A stretch of 64,000 bases of DNA, taken from assembly GCF_029626265.1 (NCBI RefSeq), contig NZ_JARUBN010000001.1, positions 7,753,001 through 7,817,000 of the forward strand, read 5' to 3'. How positions within the stretch are numbered: the first letter of the stretch is position 1; the number at the start of each line of letters is the position of its first letter. A program made the position numbers and the translations under genes. This document shows positions 44,178-53,304 of this stretch, in pieces. This DNA comes from Micromonospora sp. WMMD1102. Its GTDB lineage: Bacteria > Actinomycetota > Actinomycetes > Mycobacteriales > Micromonosporaceae. Under the pieces are notes generated by a model. The model worked only from the letters and a program-made list of their open reading frames with translations. It ran no database searches and was not told where the DNA came from.

Positions 44178-44213
44178 ACAGGGCGGGCTCGGCACCAGCC
44201 GAGCCCGCCCTGT
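44178..44213 (+). terminator. Strong hairpin terminator after the GH62 gene
   Basis: A perfect 15-bp stem (44178-44192 with 44199-44213) and 6-nt loop, 59 bp past the stop. Confidence 0.9.
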
Positions 44214-44396
44214 CAGGTACGGGGCGTGGCTTGCGGTGACGAACCCGGCGCCCCACGTATCGACTGGATCGAAACAGGTCGTTGGCACACATGCTGGCAA
44301 TCGCATGTTCGCATCCGCGATGTCGGGGCGACATCTGCTGTTCCCGGTGCGGCACGAGGTTGACCTCGACGTTCTGACCTGCAAAGGGAGCAGCAG

Positions 44397-46121
44397 ATGG
44401 GCCACGGCCACCCGCACCACCAGCACCATGACCGGGAGCATGCGGCCGGCGCCGACCTGCCGCCGGCACTCGACACCGCCGTACCCGACAGCGAGCTGTC
44501 GCCGGCGGACGTCTCCCGTCGTGGCTTCCTGCGCCGCGCGGGGCTGCTCGGTGCCGGCGCCGCCGCCGCGGCGAGCGTCCTCGGCGGCACGCCGGCGCAC
44601 GCGCACCGCCACGACGACGAGCACGGGGACGACCACGACCCGCAGCACCAGGGGAACGTGACGGGCGAGTTCACCTGGCTGGCCGGTGACCACCACATCC
44701 ACACGCAGTACAGCTCGGACGCCCAGTACCGGGTGATCGACCAGGCCCGGCACGCGCACGCGTACGGACTGGACTGGATGGTCGTCACCGACCACGGCAG
44801 CGTCACGCACGCCAAGATCGGCGTGGCGAAGGTGAACCCGGACATCGTCGCCACCCGGGAGAAGCTCAGGGACCTCCTCGTCTTCCAGGGCCTGGAGTGG
44901 AACATCCCGGCCGCCGAGCACGCCACGGTCTTCGTCCACCCCGGACGGAACGAGGTCGCGGTACTCAAGGAGTTCGAGGACGCGTTCGACGGTTCGGTCA
45001 AGGGTGCCGGCGCCTCGTCCCCGGCGAACGAGGCGCTCGCCATCGCCGGCATCAAGTTCCTCGGCGAGCAGGTACGCCGCCGCCGCGTCGACGGTGCGCT
45101 CTTCCTGGCCAACCATCCGGCACGGCGGGGCATCGACTCGCCGCACGAGATCCGGGCCTGGCGGGACGCCGACCCGACCGTGGCGATCGGCATGGAGGGC
45201 GCCCCCGGCCACCAGGCGGCCGGACTGCCCCGGGCGAGCGCGGGACGCAACCGCGGCTACTACGACAACAGCCCGTCGGCGGACTCGTTCGCCGGCTACC
45301 CGCCGGAGAGCTACCGGACCTGGGGCGGCTACGACTGGATGACCGCCACCGTCGGCGGGCTCTGGGACAGCCTGCTCGCCGAGGGGAAGGCGTGGTGGAT
45401 CAGCGCCAACTCGGACTCGCACGTCAACTACCTCGACACCTCGCAGCGGGGGCCGGACGGCAACTTCGACCGCGACGGCAGGTACGCCGACCCGGTGTAC
45501 GGGCCGCTGCTGACCGAAGCCGGTGACTACTGGCCGGGCCAGTACAGCCGTACCCACGTCGGTGCCAGCTCCTTCCGCTACAAGGCGGTGATGGACGGGC
45601 TGCGCGCCGGGCGGGTCTGGGTGGACCACGGTGGCCTGCTCAAGGGGCTCGACGTGCGGGCCCGGGTCGCGGGCGACCGCCGGAAGAACTCCGGTACGAC
45701 GCTCGGCGGGGTGCTGCGGGTCAAGCGGGGAACGGCGGTCGAGGTGACCATCGACGTCGACCTGGCCGACACCCCGAACTGGTCCCAGTTCGTGCCGGTA
45801 CTGGCCCGGGTCGACCTGATCGCCGGCAGGGTGACCGGCCCGGTCTCCGACCAGGACACCTTCACCGCGCCGGACACCCGGGTCGTCAAGTCCTTCGAGG
45901 TCGACGGGCGCACTGGCCGGGTCTCGCTGCGCTACTCGTTCGGCCGGGTCACCGAACCGTTCTACCTGCGGGTGCGGGGCACCGACGGCAAGCGCAGCCA
46001 GCCCGGTCTGATGGGTGCCGGCGTCGACCCGGTCGGTCCGGCGCTGGACGTGGCCGGCGCCGCCGACCCGTGGCAGGACCTGTGGTTCTACGCCAACCCG
46101 ATCTGGGTGCTGCCGAGTTGA
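44397..46121 (+). CDS. Tat-exported PHP-domain metal-dependent phosphoesterase
   Basis: 574 aa. The N-terminus is His-rich (MGHGHPHHQHHDREH), followed by a twin-arginine signal (SRRGFLRRAGLLGAGAAAAA) ending near AHA, and a second His/Asp-rich run (HRHDDEHGDDHDPQH). The PHP domain begins at GDHHIHTQYSSDA (HxH metal ligands) and continues with VVTDHGSVTHAKIG, FLANHPAR and ISANSDSHVN, giving the remaining His and Asp ligands. A beta-sandwich region closes the protein. PHP enzymes hydrolyse phosphoesters with Zn, Mn or Fe; the Tat route implies folding with metal before export. GGGAG precedes the ATG by 7 bp. The gene overlaps the next by 4 bp. Confidence 0.85.
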   Translation: MGHGHPHHQHHDREHAAGADLPPALDTAVPDSELSPADVSRRGFLRRAGLLGAGAAAAASVLGGTPAHAHRHDDEHGDDHDPQHQGNVTGEFTWLAGDHHIHTQYSSDAQYRVIDQARHAHAYGLDWMVVTDHGSVTHAKIGVAKVNPDIVATREKLRDLLVFQGLEWNIPAAEHATVFVHPGRNEVAVLKEFEDAFDGSVKGAGASSPANEALAIAGIKFLGEQVRRRRVDGALFLANHPARRGIDSPHEIRAWRDADPTVAIGMEGAPGHQAAGLPRASAGRNRGYYDNSPSADSFAGYPPESYRTWGGYDWMTATVGGLWDSLLAEGKAWWISANSDSHVNYLDTSQRGPDGNFDRDGRYADPVYGPLLTEAGDYWPGQYSRTHVGASSFRYKAVMDGLRAGRVWVDHGGLLKGLDVRARVAGDRRKNSGTTLGGVLRVKRGTAVEVTIDVDLADTPNWSQFVPVLARVDLIAGRVTGPVSDQDTFTAPDTRVVKSFEVDGRTGRVSLRYSFGRVTEPFYLRVRGTDGKRSQPGLMGAGVDPVGPALDVAGAADPWQDLWFYANPIWVLPS

Positions 46122-46645
46122 CCACCACCGCCGCCGGGCCGGTGCACGGGTTCAGCCTGGGGCACCGCACGGACCGGGAGGCCGAGCACTGGCTGCGCGG
46201 ACACGTGCAGCCGCTCGGCCTGCCCGGCCTCGTCGCCTGCACACACCTGGTGCGGGTGCCGTACCCGCACGTCGCGATCAGCCTGGCCGCCGACACCGAC
46301 CTCCCGGCTGGCCTGCCGGGCACCGACCCCGGACACCGGGCCGCCGCCGGGCACGCCGCCGCCGAGCACACCGCCCGGCGGTCCGGCCGGGCGGTGTTCT
46401 TTCCCGGCGTACCGCGACTGGTCGGCACGCTCAGCGTCGCCGAGCTGCTGGCGGTCAGCGCCGTCGAGCGGGTGGTGCAGCTCGGCGGGCTGCCGGTCGA
46501 CCCGGAGACACCTGTCGAGACCCGGGACTTCGTCCGGCCGCACTGGCGCGACGGGCTGCTGACGCTTGTCACCATGCCGGTCGCCGGGGGTCGGCTGGCG
46601 CCCTTCGAGGTGCCGGAGCCGACCCCCTGCTGCGCCGACCACTAG
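46118..46645 (+). CDS. Hypothetical protein coupled to the PHP gene
   Basis: 175 aa, no recognised family. The start is taken as the TTG at 46118, which overlaps the PHP stop (TTGA), because a longer in-frame reading back to 46070 lies inside the PHP gene. It has no signal peptide. Notable parts are HGFSLGHRTDREAEHWLRGH, the hydrophobic VGTLSVAELLAVSAVERVVQLGG and a terminal CCADH that could bind metal. It lies between the PHP gene and the formate dehydrogenase genes on one strand. With the 230-bp gap that follows it more likely belongs with the PHP gene. Confidence 0.62.
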   Translation: MTTTAAGPVHGFSLGHRTDREAEHWLRGHVQPLGLPGLVACTHLVRVPYPHVAISLAADTDLPAGLPGTDPGHRAAAGHAAAEHTARRSGRAVFFPGVPRLVGTLSVAELLAVSAVERVVQLGGLPVDPETPVETRDFVRPHWRDGLLTLVTMPVAGGRLAPFEVPEPTPCCADH

Positions 46646-46877
46646 AGGCCACACCCGGCCCTGGCTGTTCCCGGTGGCCCGGAAGGCCCCGGCGACGACG
46701 GCGACATCGTCGAGTGCCCGGGCGTGGGGGAGGAACCCCTTCCTTCGGGTGCATTGCCGCTGGTCGCCCGGCCAGGTCGGGCCCGTGGACGTACCGTCCG
46801 GACGGGGCCGGGCCGACCCGGGAGTCCGGCCGGGACGACCCGGGAGTCCGGTCGAGGTGACGCGGGAGGCGGGAGAG

Positions 46878-48650
46878 GTGACCGAGCCGAGGGAGGTCTT
46901 CGTCCGCCTACAGGCTCGGCTGGGCCGGCCGGGGACGGCGGTGCTGGAACGGCTGCGCGAGATCCAGTCCGAGCGCGGCGGCATCGGCCCGGACGACCTG
47001 ACCCGGGTCGCGGACGAACTCCGGTTGCCGGTGGCGGCGGTGACCGGGGCGGCCACCTTCTACGCCGACTTCGCCGAAGGCTGCCGTGGCCGCCGGCACG
47101 TACGGGTCTGCGAAGGCGCCTCCTGCTTCGCCAGTACCGGCGGGGAGCACGTCCGGGAGCTGGAACGGGTCCTCGGCGTACCCCGGGGGACGTCTGCGCC
47201 GGACGGATCGGTGTCCTTGCAGGCGGTGCGCTGCCTGGGGTACTGCTACGACTCACCGGCGGTACTCGACGGCGACCGGCCCGGCACCGGCCGGGACCTC
47301 GGCGGCCTGCTCGCCCGACAACCCGGCGACAGCTCCACCGATTCGGCCGTCCGGCCCCCGCCGCCGATCCCTTACCAGAGCCTGGTGGACCCGCCCGTCG
47401 TGCTGGCCGGGCTGCTCGGGGTCGAGGGCGAGTGGCAGGTCTGGCCGGATGTGGTGGCCGGCGGCACGCCGGAGCGGGTGAACCGGGAGATCGCCGCGTC
47501 CGGGCTGCGCGGGCGGGGCGGCGCCGGCTTCCCGACCGCGCGGAAGTGGTCGATGGCCGCCGGGGAGAGCGGACCCCGCTACGTGGTCGCGAACGGCGAC
47601 GAGGGCGACCCCGGCTCGTACTGCGACCGATTGCTGATGGAGCGGGACCCGCACCGCGTCCTGGAAGGGCTGGCGTTGGCGGCCTTCGCCGTCGGCGCGC
47701 GGCACGGTCTGGTGCTGGTCCGTTCCGAGTACCCCGAGGCGGTCGCCGCGATGCGGGCGGCGGTGCGGCGGGCACGGGCGGCCGGGCATCTGGGCCGGGG
47801 CGTACACGGCTCGGACCACGACTTCGACGTGCGGGTCGTCGAGGGTGCCGGGTCGTACGTCGCCGGGGAGGAGACCGCGCTGATGCACGCCGTCTCCGGG
47901 TTGCGTGGCGAGGCCCGCCCGAGGCCCCCGTACCCGACGAGCAGGGGATTCCTCGCCCGGCCGACGGTACTGAACAACGTGGAGACACTGGCCGCCGTGC
48001 CCTGGGTGGTACGGCACGGCGGGGCCGCGTACGCCCGGCTCGGTCACCCCGACGAACCGGGGACCAAACTGGTCTGCCTCAGCCAGCTGTTCCGCCGACC
48101 GGGGGTCTACGAGGTCGGGTACGGCGTGCCGCTGCGGTATCTGGTGCAGGAGGTCGGCGGGGGGCTGCGTCCGGGGCACACCCTGCGGGCGGTGCAGGTG
48201 GGCGGCCCGCTGGGCGGGTTCCTTACCCCGGAGCAGCTCGACCTGCCGCTGCTGACCGGGCCGCTGGCCGGGGCCGGGGTGCCGCTGGGGCACGCCAGCC
48301 TGATCGCCTTCGACACGACGGTGCCGGCGGCGGCGGTCCTGCGGCACGAGTGGGCGTTCGGTGCGGCGGAGAGCTGCGGCGCCTGCACCCCGTGCCGGGT
48401 CGGCACCCGCCGAGGGCTGGAACTCGCCAACCGTCTCACAGAACCGGCCGGGACGGCAGAACCGGCCGGGACAGCAGAACCGGTCGGGACGGCGGAGCCG
48501 ATCGGGACGGCGGACTTGCTGGCGCGGCAGGAGCCGCTGCTGGAGGTACTCGACACCGCCAGCCTCTGCGCGTTCGGCCGTGGCGTGGCGTGTGCGGTAC
48601 GCAGCGTCACCCGGGCGTACGCGGACGAGTTCGCCGGGTCGTCGCCGTGA
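46878..48650 (+). CDS. fdhB: NAD-dependent formate dehydrogenase, beta subunit (NuoE-NuoF fusion)
   Basis: 590 aa. Residues 1-150 are NuoE-like with a [2Fe-2S] site (CEGASC.. and CLGYC). Residues 170-590 are NuoF-like: NAD/FMN region GLRGRGGAGFPTARKW, VANGDEGDPGSYCDR, and the [4Fe-4S] motif ESCGACTPCRVG with a later Cys in TASLCAFGRG. This subunit passes electrons from the molybdenum subunit to NAD. Four 18-bp repeats (48441-48512) insert EPxGTA units near the C-terminus. The GTG at 46878 has GGGAG 5-7 bp upstream; a GTG at 46857 is possible. It overlaps fdhA by 4 bp (GTGA). Confidence 0.9.
   Translation: MTEPREVFVRLQARLGRPGTAVLERLREIQSERGGIGPDDLTRVADELRLPVAAVTGAATFYADFAEGCRGRRHVRVCEGASCFASTGGEHVRELERVLGVPRGTSAPDGSVSLQAVRCLGYCYDSPAVLDGDRPGTGRDLGGLLARQPGDSSTDSAVRPPPPIPYQSLVDPPVVLAGLLGVEGEWQVWPDVVAGGTPERVNREIAASGLRGRGGAGFPTARKWSMAAGESGPRYVVANGDEGDPGSYCDRLLMERDPHRVLEGLALAAFAVGARHGLVLVRSEYPEAVAAMRAAVRRARAAGHLGRGVHGSDHDFDVRVVEGAGSYVAGEETALMHAVSGLRGEARPRPPYPTSRGFLARPTVLNNVETLAAVPWVVRHGGAAYARLGHPDEPGTKLVCLSQLFRRPGVYEVGYGVPLRYLVQEVGGGLRPGHTLRAVQVGGPLGGFLTPEQLDLPLLTGPLAGAGVPLGHASLIAFDTTVPAAAVLRHEWAFGAAESCGACTPCRVGTRRGLELANRLTEPAGTAEPAGTAEPVGTAEPIGTADLLARQEPLLEVLDTASLCAFGRGVACAVRSVTRAYADEFAGSSP
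48441..48512 (+). repeat. Four tandem 18-bp repeats inside fdhB
   Basis: Units of GAACCGGCCGGGACGGCA and close variants encode EPAGTA, EPAGTA, EPVGTA, EPIGTA. They lie after the iron-sulfur Cys cluster motif, in a loop that can tolerate expansion. Confidence 0.92.
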
Positions 48651-51364
48651 TCCGGTTGACTGTCGACGACGTACCCGTCGAGGTGGCCGAGGGAAGCAGC
48701 GTGCTGGCCGCCGCGAGGGCCGCCGGGACGGGCCTGCCCGGACTCTGCTTCGACGAGCGGTTGTCCCCGCAGGGCTCCTGCCGGATCTGCCTGGTCAGCG
48801 TGCACGGCGGTCGCCCGGTCACCTCCTGCACCACGCCGGCCCGGGAGGGCATGGCGGTCCGCACCGACGACCCGCGGGCGGCCGGCGCGGCCCGGCTGGC
48901 GCTGGAGCTGCTGGTCTCCGAGCAGCCGGAGCGGGCGTTCCGGATCCCGGCCGAGCGCAGCGAGCTGGTCCGCGCCTGCCAGCACTTCGGGGTCACCGTC
49001 AGCCAGTTCCAGGGTGCCGGCCACGACCGGGGCGTCGACCACTCGCACCCGTACGTGAAACTCGACCGCGACCTCTGCATCGCCTGCGGCCGGTGCGTGC
49101 GGATCTGCGCCGAGGTGCAGGGCAGCTTCGCGCTCTCGCTGGCCGGGCGCGGTTTCGACACGGTCGTGGTGGCCGGCACCGGTCAGCAGTGGCTCTCCTC
49201 GCCCTGTGTGGCCTGCGGCGGCTGCGTGGACACCTGCCCGACCGGCGCGCTGGCCGAGCCGGGGCTGCTCGACCCGGCACCGATCGACCACAACACCACC
49301 ACGACCTGCGGTTACTGCGGCGTCGGCTGCTCACTGCGGGTGCACCTGCGCGGCGGTCCGGGGCGATCCGGCGGGCCTGACGCCGAGCAGCGGGTCGCCG
49401 CGATCACCCCGGTGCACGGTGCCCCGGTCAACCGGGGGCACGCCTGCGTCAAGGGCCGGTTCGCGCACGCCTACACCCGGGCCGCCGACCGGCTCGACAC
49501 CCCGCTGGTCCGCGAGGCGGGGCGCGGGTCACCGCTGCGCCCGGCCAGCTGGGCGGAGGCCCTCGGTGTGGTGGCCGCGAAGCTGACCGCCGTCCGGGAC
49601 CGGTACGGCGGCGAGGCGATCGGGCTGATCTCCTCGGCACGGGCGACGAACGAGGAGAACTACCTCGCGCAGAAGTTCGCCCGGACCGTGCTGCGCAGCA
49701 ACAACGTCGACAACTGCTCCCGGCTCTGCCACTCGCCGTCGGCGGCCGGCCTGACCGCCTCGTTCGGGATGGCCGGTGGCACCAACCCCTTCGACGACCT
49801 CGACCGGGCCGACTGCATCCTGGTCGCCGGGGCCAACCCGACCGAGGCGCACCCGGTGGTCGGCGCCCGGATCAAACAGCGGGTCCTGGACGGCGCCCGG
49901 CTGGTCGTCGTCGACCCGCGCCGGATCGACCTGGTCGGCTTCGCCGACGTGCACGTGCCGGCCCGGCCCGGCTCGAACGTGGCCGTCTTCAACGGGATCG
50001 CCCGGGCGCTGCTGGACGGCGGACACGTCGACCGGAGCTTCGTCCGCGACCGGGCCAGCGGCTTCGACCGGCTCGCCGAGCTGCTCCGCGACTATCCGCT
50101 CGACCGGGCCGCCGGGCTGGCCGACGTCGACCCGGGGACCCTGGCCGAGGCCGCCCGGTTGTACGGCACCGCCCGGCGGCCGGCGATCGTCTACGGCCTC
50201 GGAATCACCGAGCACGCGCACGGCACCGACGGGGTGCGTACCCTGGCCAACCTGGCGATCCTGAAGGGCGCGGTCGGCACGCCCGACGGCTGCGGGGTGC
50301 TCACCCTGCGCGGGCAGAACAACGTCCAGGGCGCCTCCGACATGGGTGCGCTGCCCGACCTGCTGCCCGGCTACCAGCCCGTCGCCGACCCGCGGGTGCG
50401 GGCCCGGTTCTCCCGGGCCTGGGGTGCCGAACTGCCCGACCGGCCCGGACTGCGGATCCTGGAGATGTTCGACGCCGCCACCACCGGCCGGCTGCGGGCC
50501 CTCTACGTGATCGGCGAGGACATCGCCCAGACCGACCCGGACAGCCGCCGCGTCCAGGCCGCGCTCGCCGCCTGCGACCTGGTCGTCTGCCACGACCTCT
50601 TCCTGTCCCGTACCGCCGAGCAGGCCGACGTCGTCCTCCCCGCCCTCTCCTTCCTGGAGAAGGACGGCACCTTCGTCAACTTCGAACGTCGGGTCCAGCG
50701 GGTCCATCCGGCGCTGCCGCCGCCCGGCGAGGCGCGGAGCGACTTCGAGATCCTGCACCTGCTCGGCGCCGCGATGGGCATCGACCTCGGCTGCCCGACC
50801 CCGGCCGACGCGCTGGCCGAGTGTGCCAGCCTGACCCCGACCTTCGCCGGGATCTCACACGGCAGGCTGGACCGGGAGGGGCCGCTGCACTGGCCGTGCC
50901 GGGCCCCGGACCGGCCCGGGGAGGCGCGGCTCTACCTCGACGGGTTCGCCACCCCGGACGGCCGGGCCGCGCTGGCCGCCCGCCCGTACCTGCCGCCGGG
51001 TGAGGAACCCGACCCGGCGTTCCCGTTCGTACTCGTCACCGGCCGCCGGCTGCCGCACTACAACAGCGGCTCGATGACCAGGCGTACCCCGAATCTGGAA
51101 CTCTCCCCCCGGGAGGTGCTCGACCTGCACCCGGACGACGCGACCCGGCTCGGGCTCGCCGACGGCGACCTGGTCGAGGTGGCCAGCCGGCGAGCCCGGG
51201 TGACCTTCCCGGTGAGGGTCACCGACACCGTCGCACCGGGGCAGGTCTTCACCACCTTCGCCTTCCCGGACCGGGCGACGAACGCGCTCACCTCGGACTG
51301 CGCCGACGCCAGCACCGGCTGCCCGGAATACAAGGTCACCGCCGTCGCCCTGCACCCGGGATGA
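48647..51364 (+). CDS. fdhA: Molybdenum formate dehydrogenase, alpha subunit
   Basis: 905 aa. The N-terminus is NuoG-like: a [2Fe-2S] domain (CFDERLSPQGSCRICLVS, SCTTP), a His/Cys [4Fe-4S] site (HSHPYVKLDRDLCIACGRC) and two ferredoxin clusters (CIACGRCVRIC, CVACGGCVDTCPTG). The catalytic part starts with CGYCGVGCSLRV and has VDNCSRLCHSPSAAGL; the Cys before HSP is the molybdenum ligand where some enzymes use selenocysteine. GQNNVQGASDMGALPDLLPG and GTFVNFERRVQRV are typical of FdhF/FdsA. It oxidises formate to CO2 and passes electrons to FdhB and NAD. It needs bis-MGD cofactor, hence molybdate from ModABC. FdhD and FdhC partners are not in the window. Its end overlaps the convergent ATPase gene by 29 bp. 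Confidence 0.93.
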   Translation: MIRLTVDDVPVEVAEGSSVLAAARAAGTGLPGLCFDERLSPQGSCRICLVSVHGGRPVTSCTTPAREGMAVRTDDPRAAGAARLALELLVSEQPERAFRIPAERSELVRACQHFGVTVSQFQGAGHDRGVDHSHPYVKLDRDLCIACGRCVRICAEVQGSFALSLAGRGFDTVVVAGTGQQWLSSPCVACGGCVDTCPTGALAEPGLLDPAPIDHNTTTTCGYCGVGCSLRVHLRGGPGRSGGPDAEQRVAAITPVHGAPVNRGHACVKGRFAHAYTRAADRLDTPLVREAGRGSPLRPASWAEALGVVAAKLTAVRDRYGGEAIGLISSARATNEENYLAQKFARTVLRSNNVDNCSRLCHSPSAAGLTASFGMAGGTNPFDDLDRADCILVAGANPTEAHPVVGARIKQRVLDGARLVVVDPRRIDLVGFADVHVPARPGSNVAVFNGIARALLDGGHVDRSFVRDRASGFDRLAELLRDYPLDRAAGLADVDPGTLAEAARLYGTARRPAIVYGLGITEHAHGTDGVRTLANLAILKGAVGTPDGCGVLTLRGQNNVQGASDMGALPDLLPGYQPVADPRVRARFSRAWGAELPDRPGLRILEMFDAATTGRLRALYVIGEDIAQTDPDSRRVQAALAACDLVVCHDLFLSRTAEQADVVLPALSFLEKDGTFVNFERRVQRVHPALPPPGEARSDFEILHLLGAAMGIDLGCPTPADALAECASLTPTFAGISHGRLDREGPLHWPCRAPDRPGEARLYLDGFATPDGRAALAARPYLPPGEEPDPAFPFVLVTGRRLPHYNSGSMTRRTPNLELSPREVLDLHPDDATRLGLADGDLVEVASRRARVTFPVRVTDTVAPGQVFTTFAFPDRATNALTSDCADASTGCPEYKVTAVALHPG

Positions 51365-53237
51365 CTCCCCGCACCCGGGGCAGCTCCCCGGACCCGAGAG
51401 CGCGCAGCGAGTTGAGGATCACGGCCACGTCGATGCCCTCCTGGAGGAACGCGCCGGCGACCGGCGGCAGCAGTCCGAACGCGGCGGCGACCATGGCGAG
51501 CGCCGCCATGCCCATCCCGGCGACGGCGCTCTGCACCGCGATCGTCCGGGACCGCCTGGCGATCTCCACCGCGTCGGCGAGCCGGTCCAGCCGGTCGACC
51601 GACAGCACCGCGTCGGCGACGTCCGCCGACGCGGTCGCGCCGGTGGCGCCCAACGCCACCCCGACACCGGCCGCCGCCAGCGCCGGTGCGTCGTTGATCC
51701 CGTCCCCGACCATCACCGTCACGGCCCGTTCGGACTCGGCCCGCACCCGGGCGACCTTCTCCGGCGGGGGGCAGCGGGCCACCACGTCGTCCACCCCGAC
51801 CGCCCCGGCGACCCGCGCGGCGACCTCCGGCCGATCACCCGTCAACATGACCACCCGGGAGAATCCGGAATCCCGCAACCGCCGTACCGTCTCGGCGGCG
51901 TCCGGGCGGACCGGGTCGTGCAGCAGCACCGCTCCGGCGAGTACTCCCGCCACGTTCACCCACACCGTCGACCGGCCGTCGGACTCGGCGCGCTGCCGTG
52001 CGCGTACGGCCCAGTCCGGCAGGTCGGCGCCGTGCTGGCCGACCCGTACCAGCCGGCCCTCGACCCGACCGGACACGCCCTGTCCGGCCTCCTCCGTCAC
52101 CTGCTCCGGGACGACCAGCCGCAGGCCCCGCTCCCTGGCCGCCCGTACCACCGCCGGGGCCAGCACGTGCGGCGACAGCTGCTCGACGGAGGCGGCCAGC
52201 CGTAGCAACTCGTCGGCGTCCCCACCCGCCCCGGTCAGCACCCCGGCCACCTGGGGCCGGCCGGTCGTCAACGTGCCGGTCTTGTCCACCAGCAGGGTGC
52301 GGGCCCGGCCGAGCGACTCCAGCGACCCGCCGTCCCGGACCAGTACGCCGCGCCGCGCCGCCCGGGACAGCCCGGCGACGATCGCGATCGGGGTCGCCAG
52401 CAGCAGCGGGCACGGTGTCGCCACCACCAGCACCGCCACCGCACGGACGAACTCTCCGGACAGGCCCCAGGCGAGGGCGGCGAGGGCCAGGGTGAACGGC
52501 ACGAACGCGGCCGCGTACCGGTCGGCGAGCCGCACCATCGGCGCCTTTCCCGCGTTCGCCGCCTCCGCCAGCCGGACGATCCCGGCGTAGGTGCTCTCCC
52601 CCGCCGTCGCGGCGGCGCGCAGCCCGAACGCCGTACCCGCGTTCACCACTCCGCTGGCGAGTCTCTCCCCGGCCCGCCGCTGCACCGGCCGGGACTCGCC
52701 GGTCACCACCGACTCGTCGAGGGTCGCGGGTTCCTCGGCGAAGCCGTCGACCGCCACCACGTCGCCGGGACCCACCAGCAGCCGGTCACCGACGCGTACC
52801 TGGTCGGCGTCGACGACCTGGACGTCCCCGCCGGACGTGCGACGGCGGGCCGTCCGTGGCGCCCGGGCCAGCAGCGCGTGCAGGTCCCGTTTCGCCCGGC
52901 CCTGCGCGTACGTCTCCAGCGTGTGCCCGGTGGCCAGCATCAGCGCCACCACCGCCCCGGCCAGGTACTCCCGGGCCAGCAGTGCGCTGAGCATCGCCAG
53001 GGTCGCGATCACGTCCACGCCGATCCGGTGCTGCCGCAACGCCCGCACCAGCCAGCGCAGCGTCACCAGAAGCGTCGCCGCCGCGGCCGCCGCCCAGCAG
53101 GCGTCCGCCGCCAGCCGCTGGCCGGCGAACCACAGGGCGACTCCCGCCAGCACCACCGCCGTCAACGCCGACGGCGGCACGAACTCCCGCCACCGTCGGG
53201 TAGGACCTGCCGGCGCCCCGCCACCCGCCCGACCCAC
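51336..53237 (-). CDS. P1B-type heavy-metal-transporting ATPase
   Basis: 633 aa. Phosphorylation motif DKTGTLTTG, membrane metal site ATPCPLLLATP (TPC), hinge GDGINDAPALAAAGVGVALG, and about eight membrane helices. There is no N-terminal CxxC metal-binding domain, only a short basic tail. The nucleotide-domain HP motif reads SPHVLA rather than SEHPLA, a known variant class. These pumps export Zn, Cd or Cu, or load enzymes; TPC is less informative than CPC or CPH. The start at 53237 is uncertain. No metal regulator is adjacent. Its last 29 bp overlap the fdhA end. Confidence 0.89.
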   Translation of the reverse strand: MGRAGGGAPAGPTRRWREFVPPSALTAVVLAGVALWFAGQRLAADACWAAAAAATLLVTLRWLVRALRQHRIGVDVIATLAMLSALLAREYLAGAVVALMLATGHTLETYAQGRAKRDLHALLARAPRTARRRTSGGDVQVVDADQVRVGDRLLVGPGDVVAVDGFAEEPATLDESVVTGESRPVQRRAGERLASGVVNAGTAFGLRAAATAGESTYAGIVRLAEAANAGKAPMVRLADRYAAAFVPFTLALAALAWGLSGEFVRAVAVLVVATPCPLLLATPIAIVAGLSRAARRGVLVRDGGSLESLGRARTLLVDKTGTLTTGRPQVAGVLTGAGGDADELLRLAASVEQLSPHVLAPAVVRAARERGLRLVVPEQVTEEAGQGVSGRVEGRLVRVGQHGADLPDWAVRARQRAESDGRSTVWVNVAGVLAGAVLLHDPVRPDAAETVRRLRDSGFSRVVMLTGDRPEVAARVAGAVGVDDVVARCPPPEKVARVRAESERAVTVMVGDGINDAPALAAAGVGVALGATGATASADVADAVLSVDRLDRLADAVEIARRSRTIAVQSAVAGMGMAALAMVAAAFGLLPPVAGAFLQEGIDVAVILNSLRALGSGELPRVRGVIPGAGRRR

Positions 53238-53304
53238 GTGCTCACCCCCGGTCGACAGGTCCAGCCTCTCAACCGGGAGCGTTCCGGGCGGGCCGATCAG
53301 CCGA

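Noticed and set aside
46724..48646. Long upstream extension of fdhA (1546-aa reading)
   Set aside because: The first 640 residues are the out-of-frame translation of fdhB; the GTG at 48647 overlaps the fdhB stop and begins true FdhA sequence.
49700..49760. Possible selenocysteine formate dehydrogenase
   Set aside because: The active-site codon is an ordinary Cys codon (TGC, in LCHSP); no in-frame TGA is read through.
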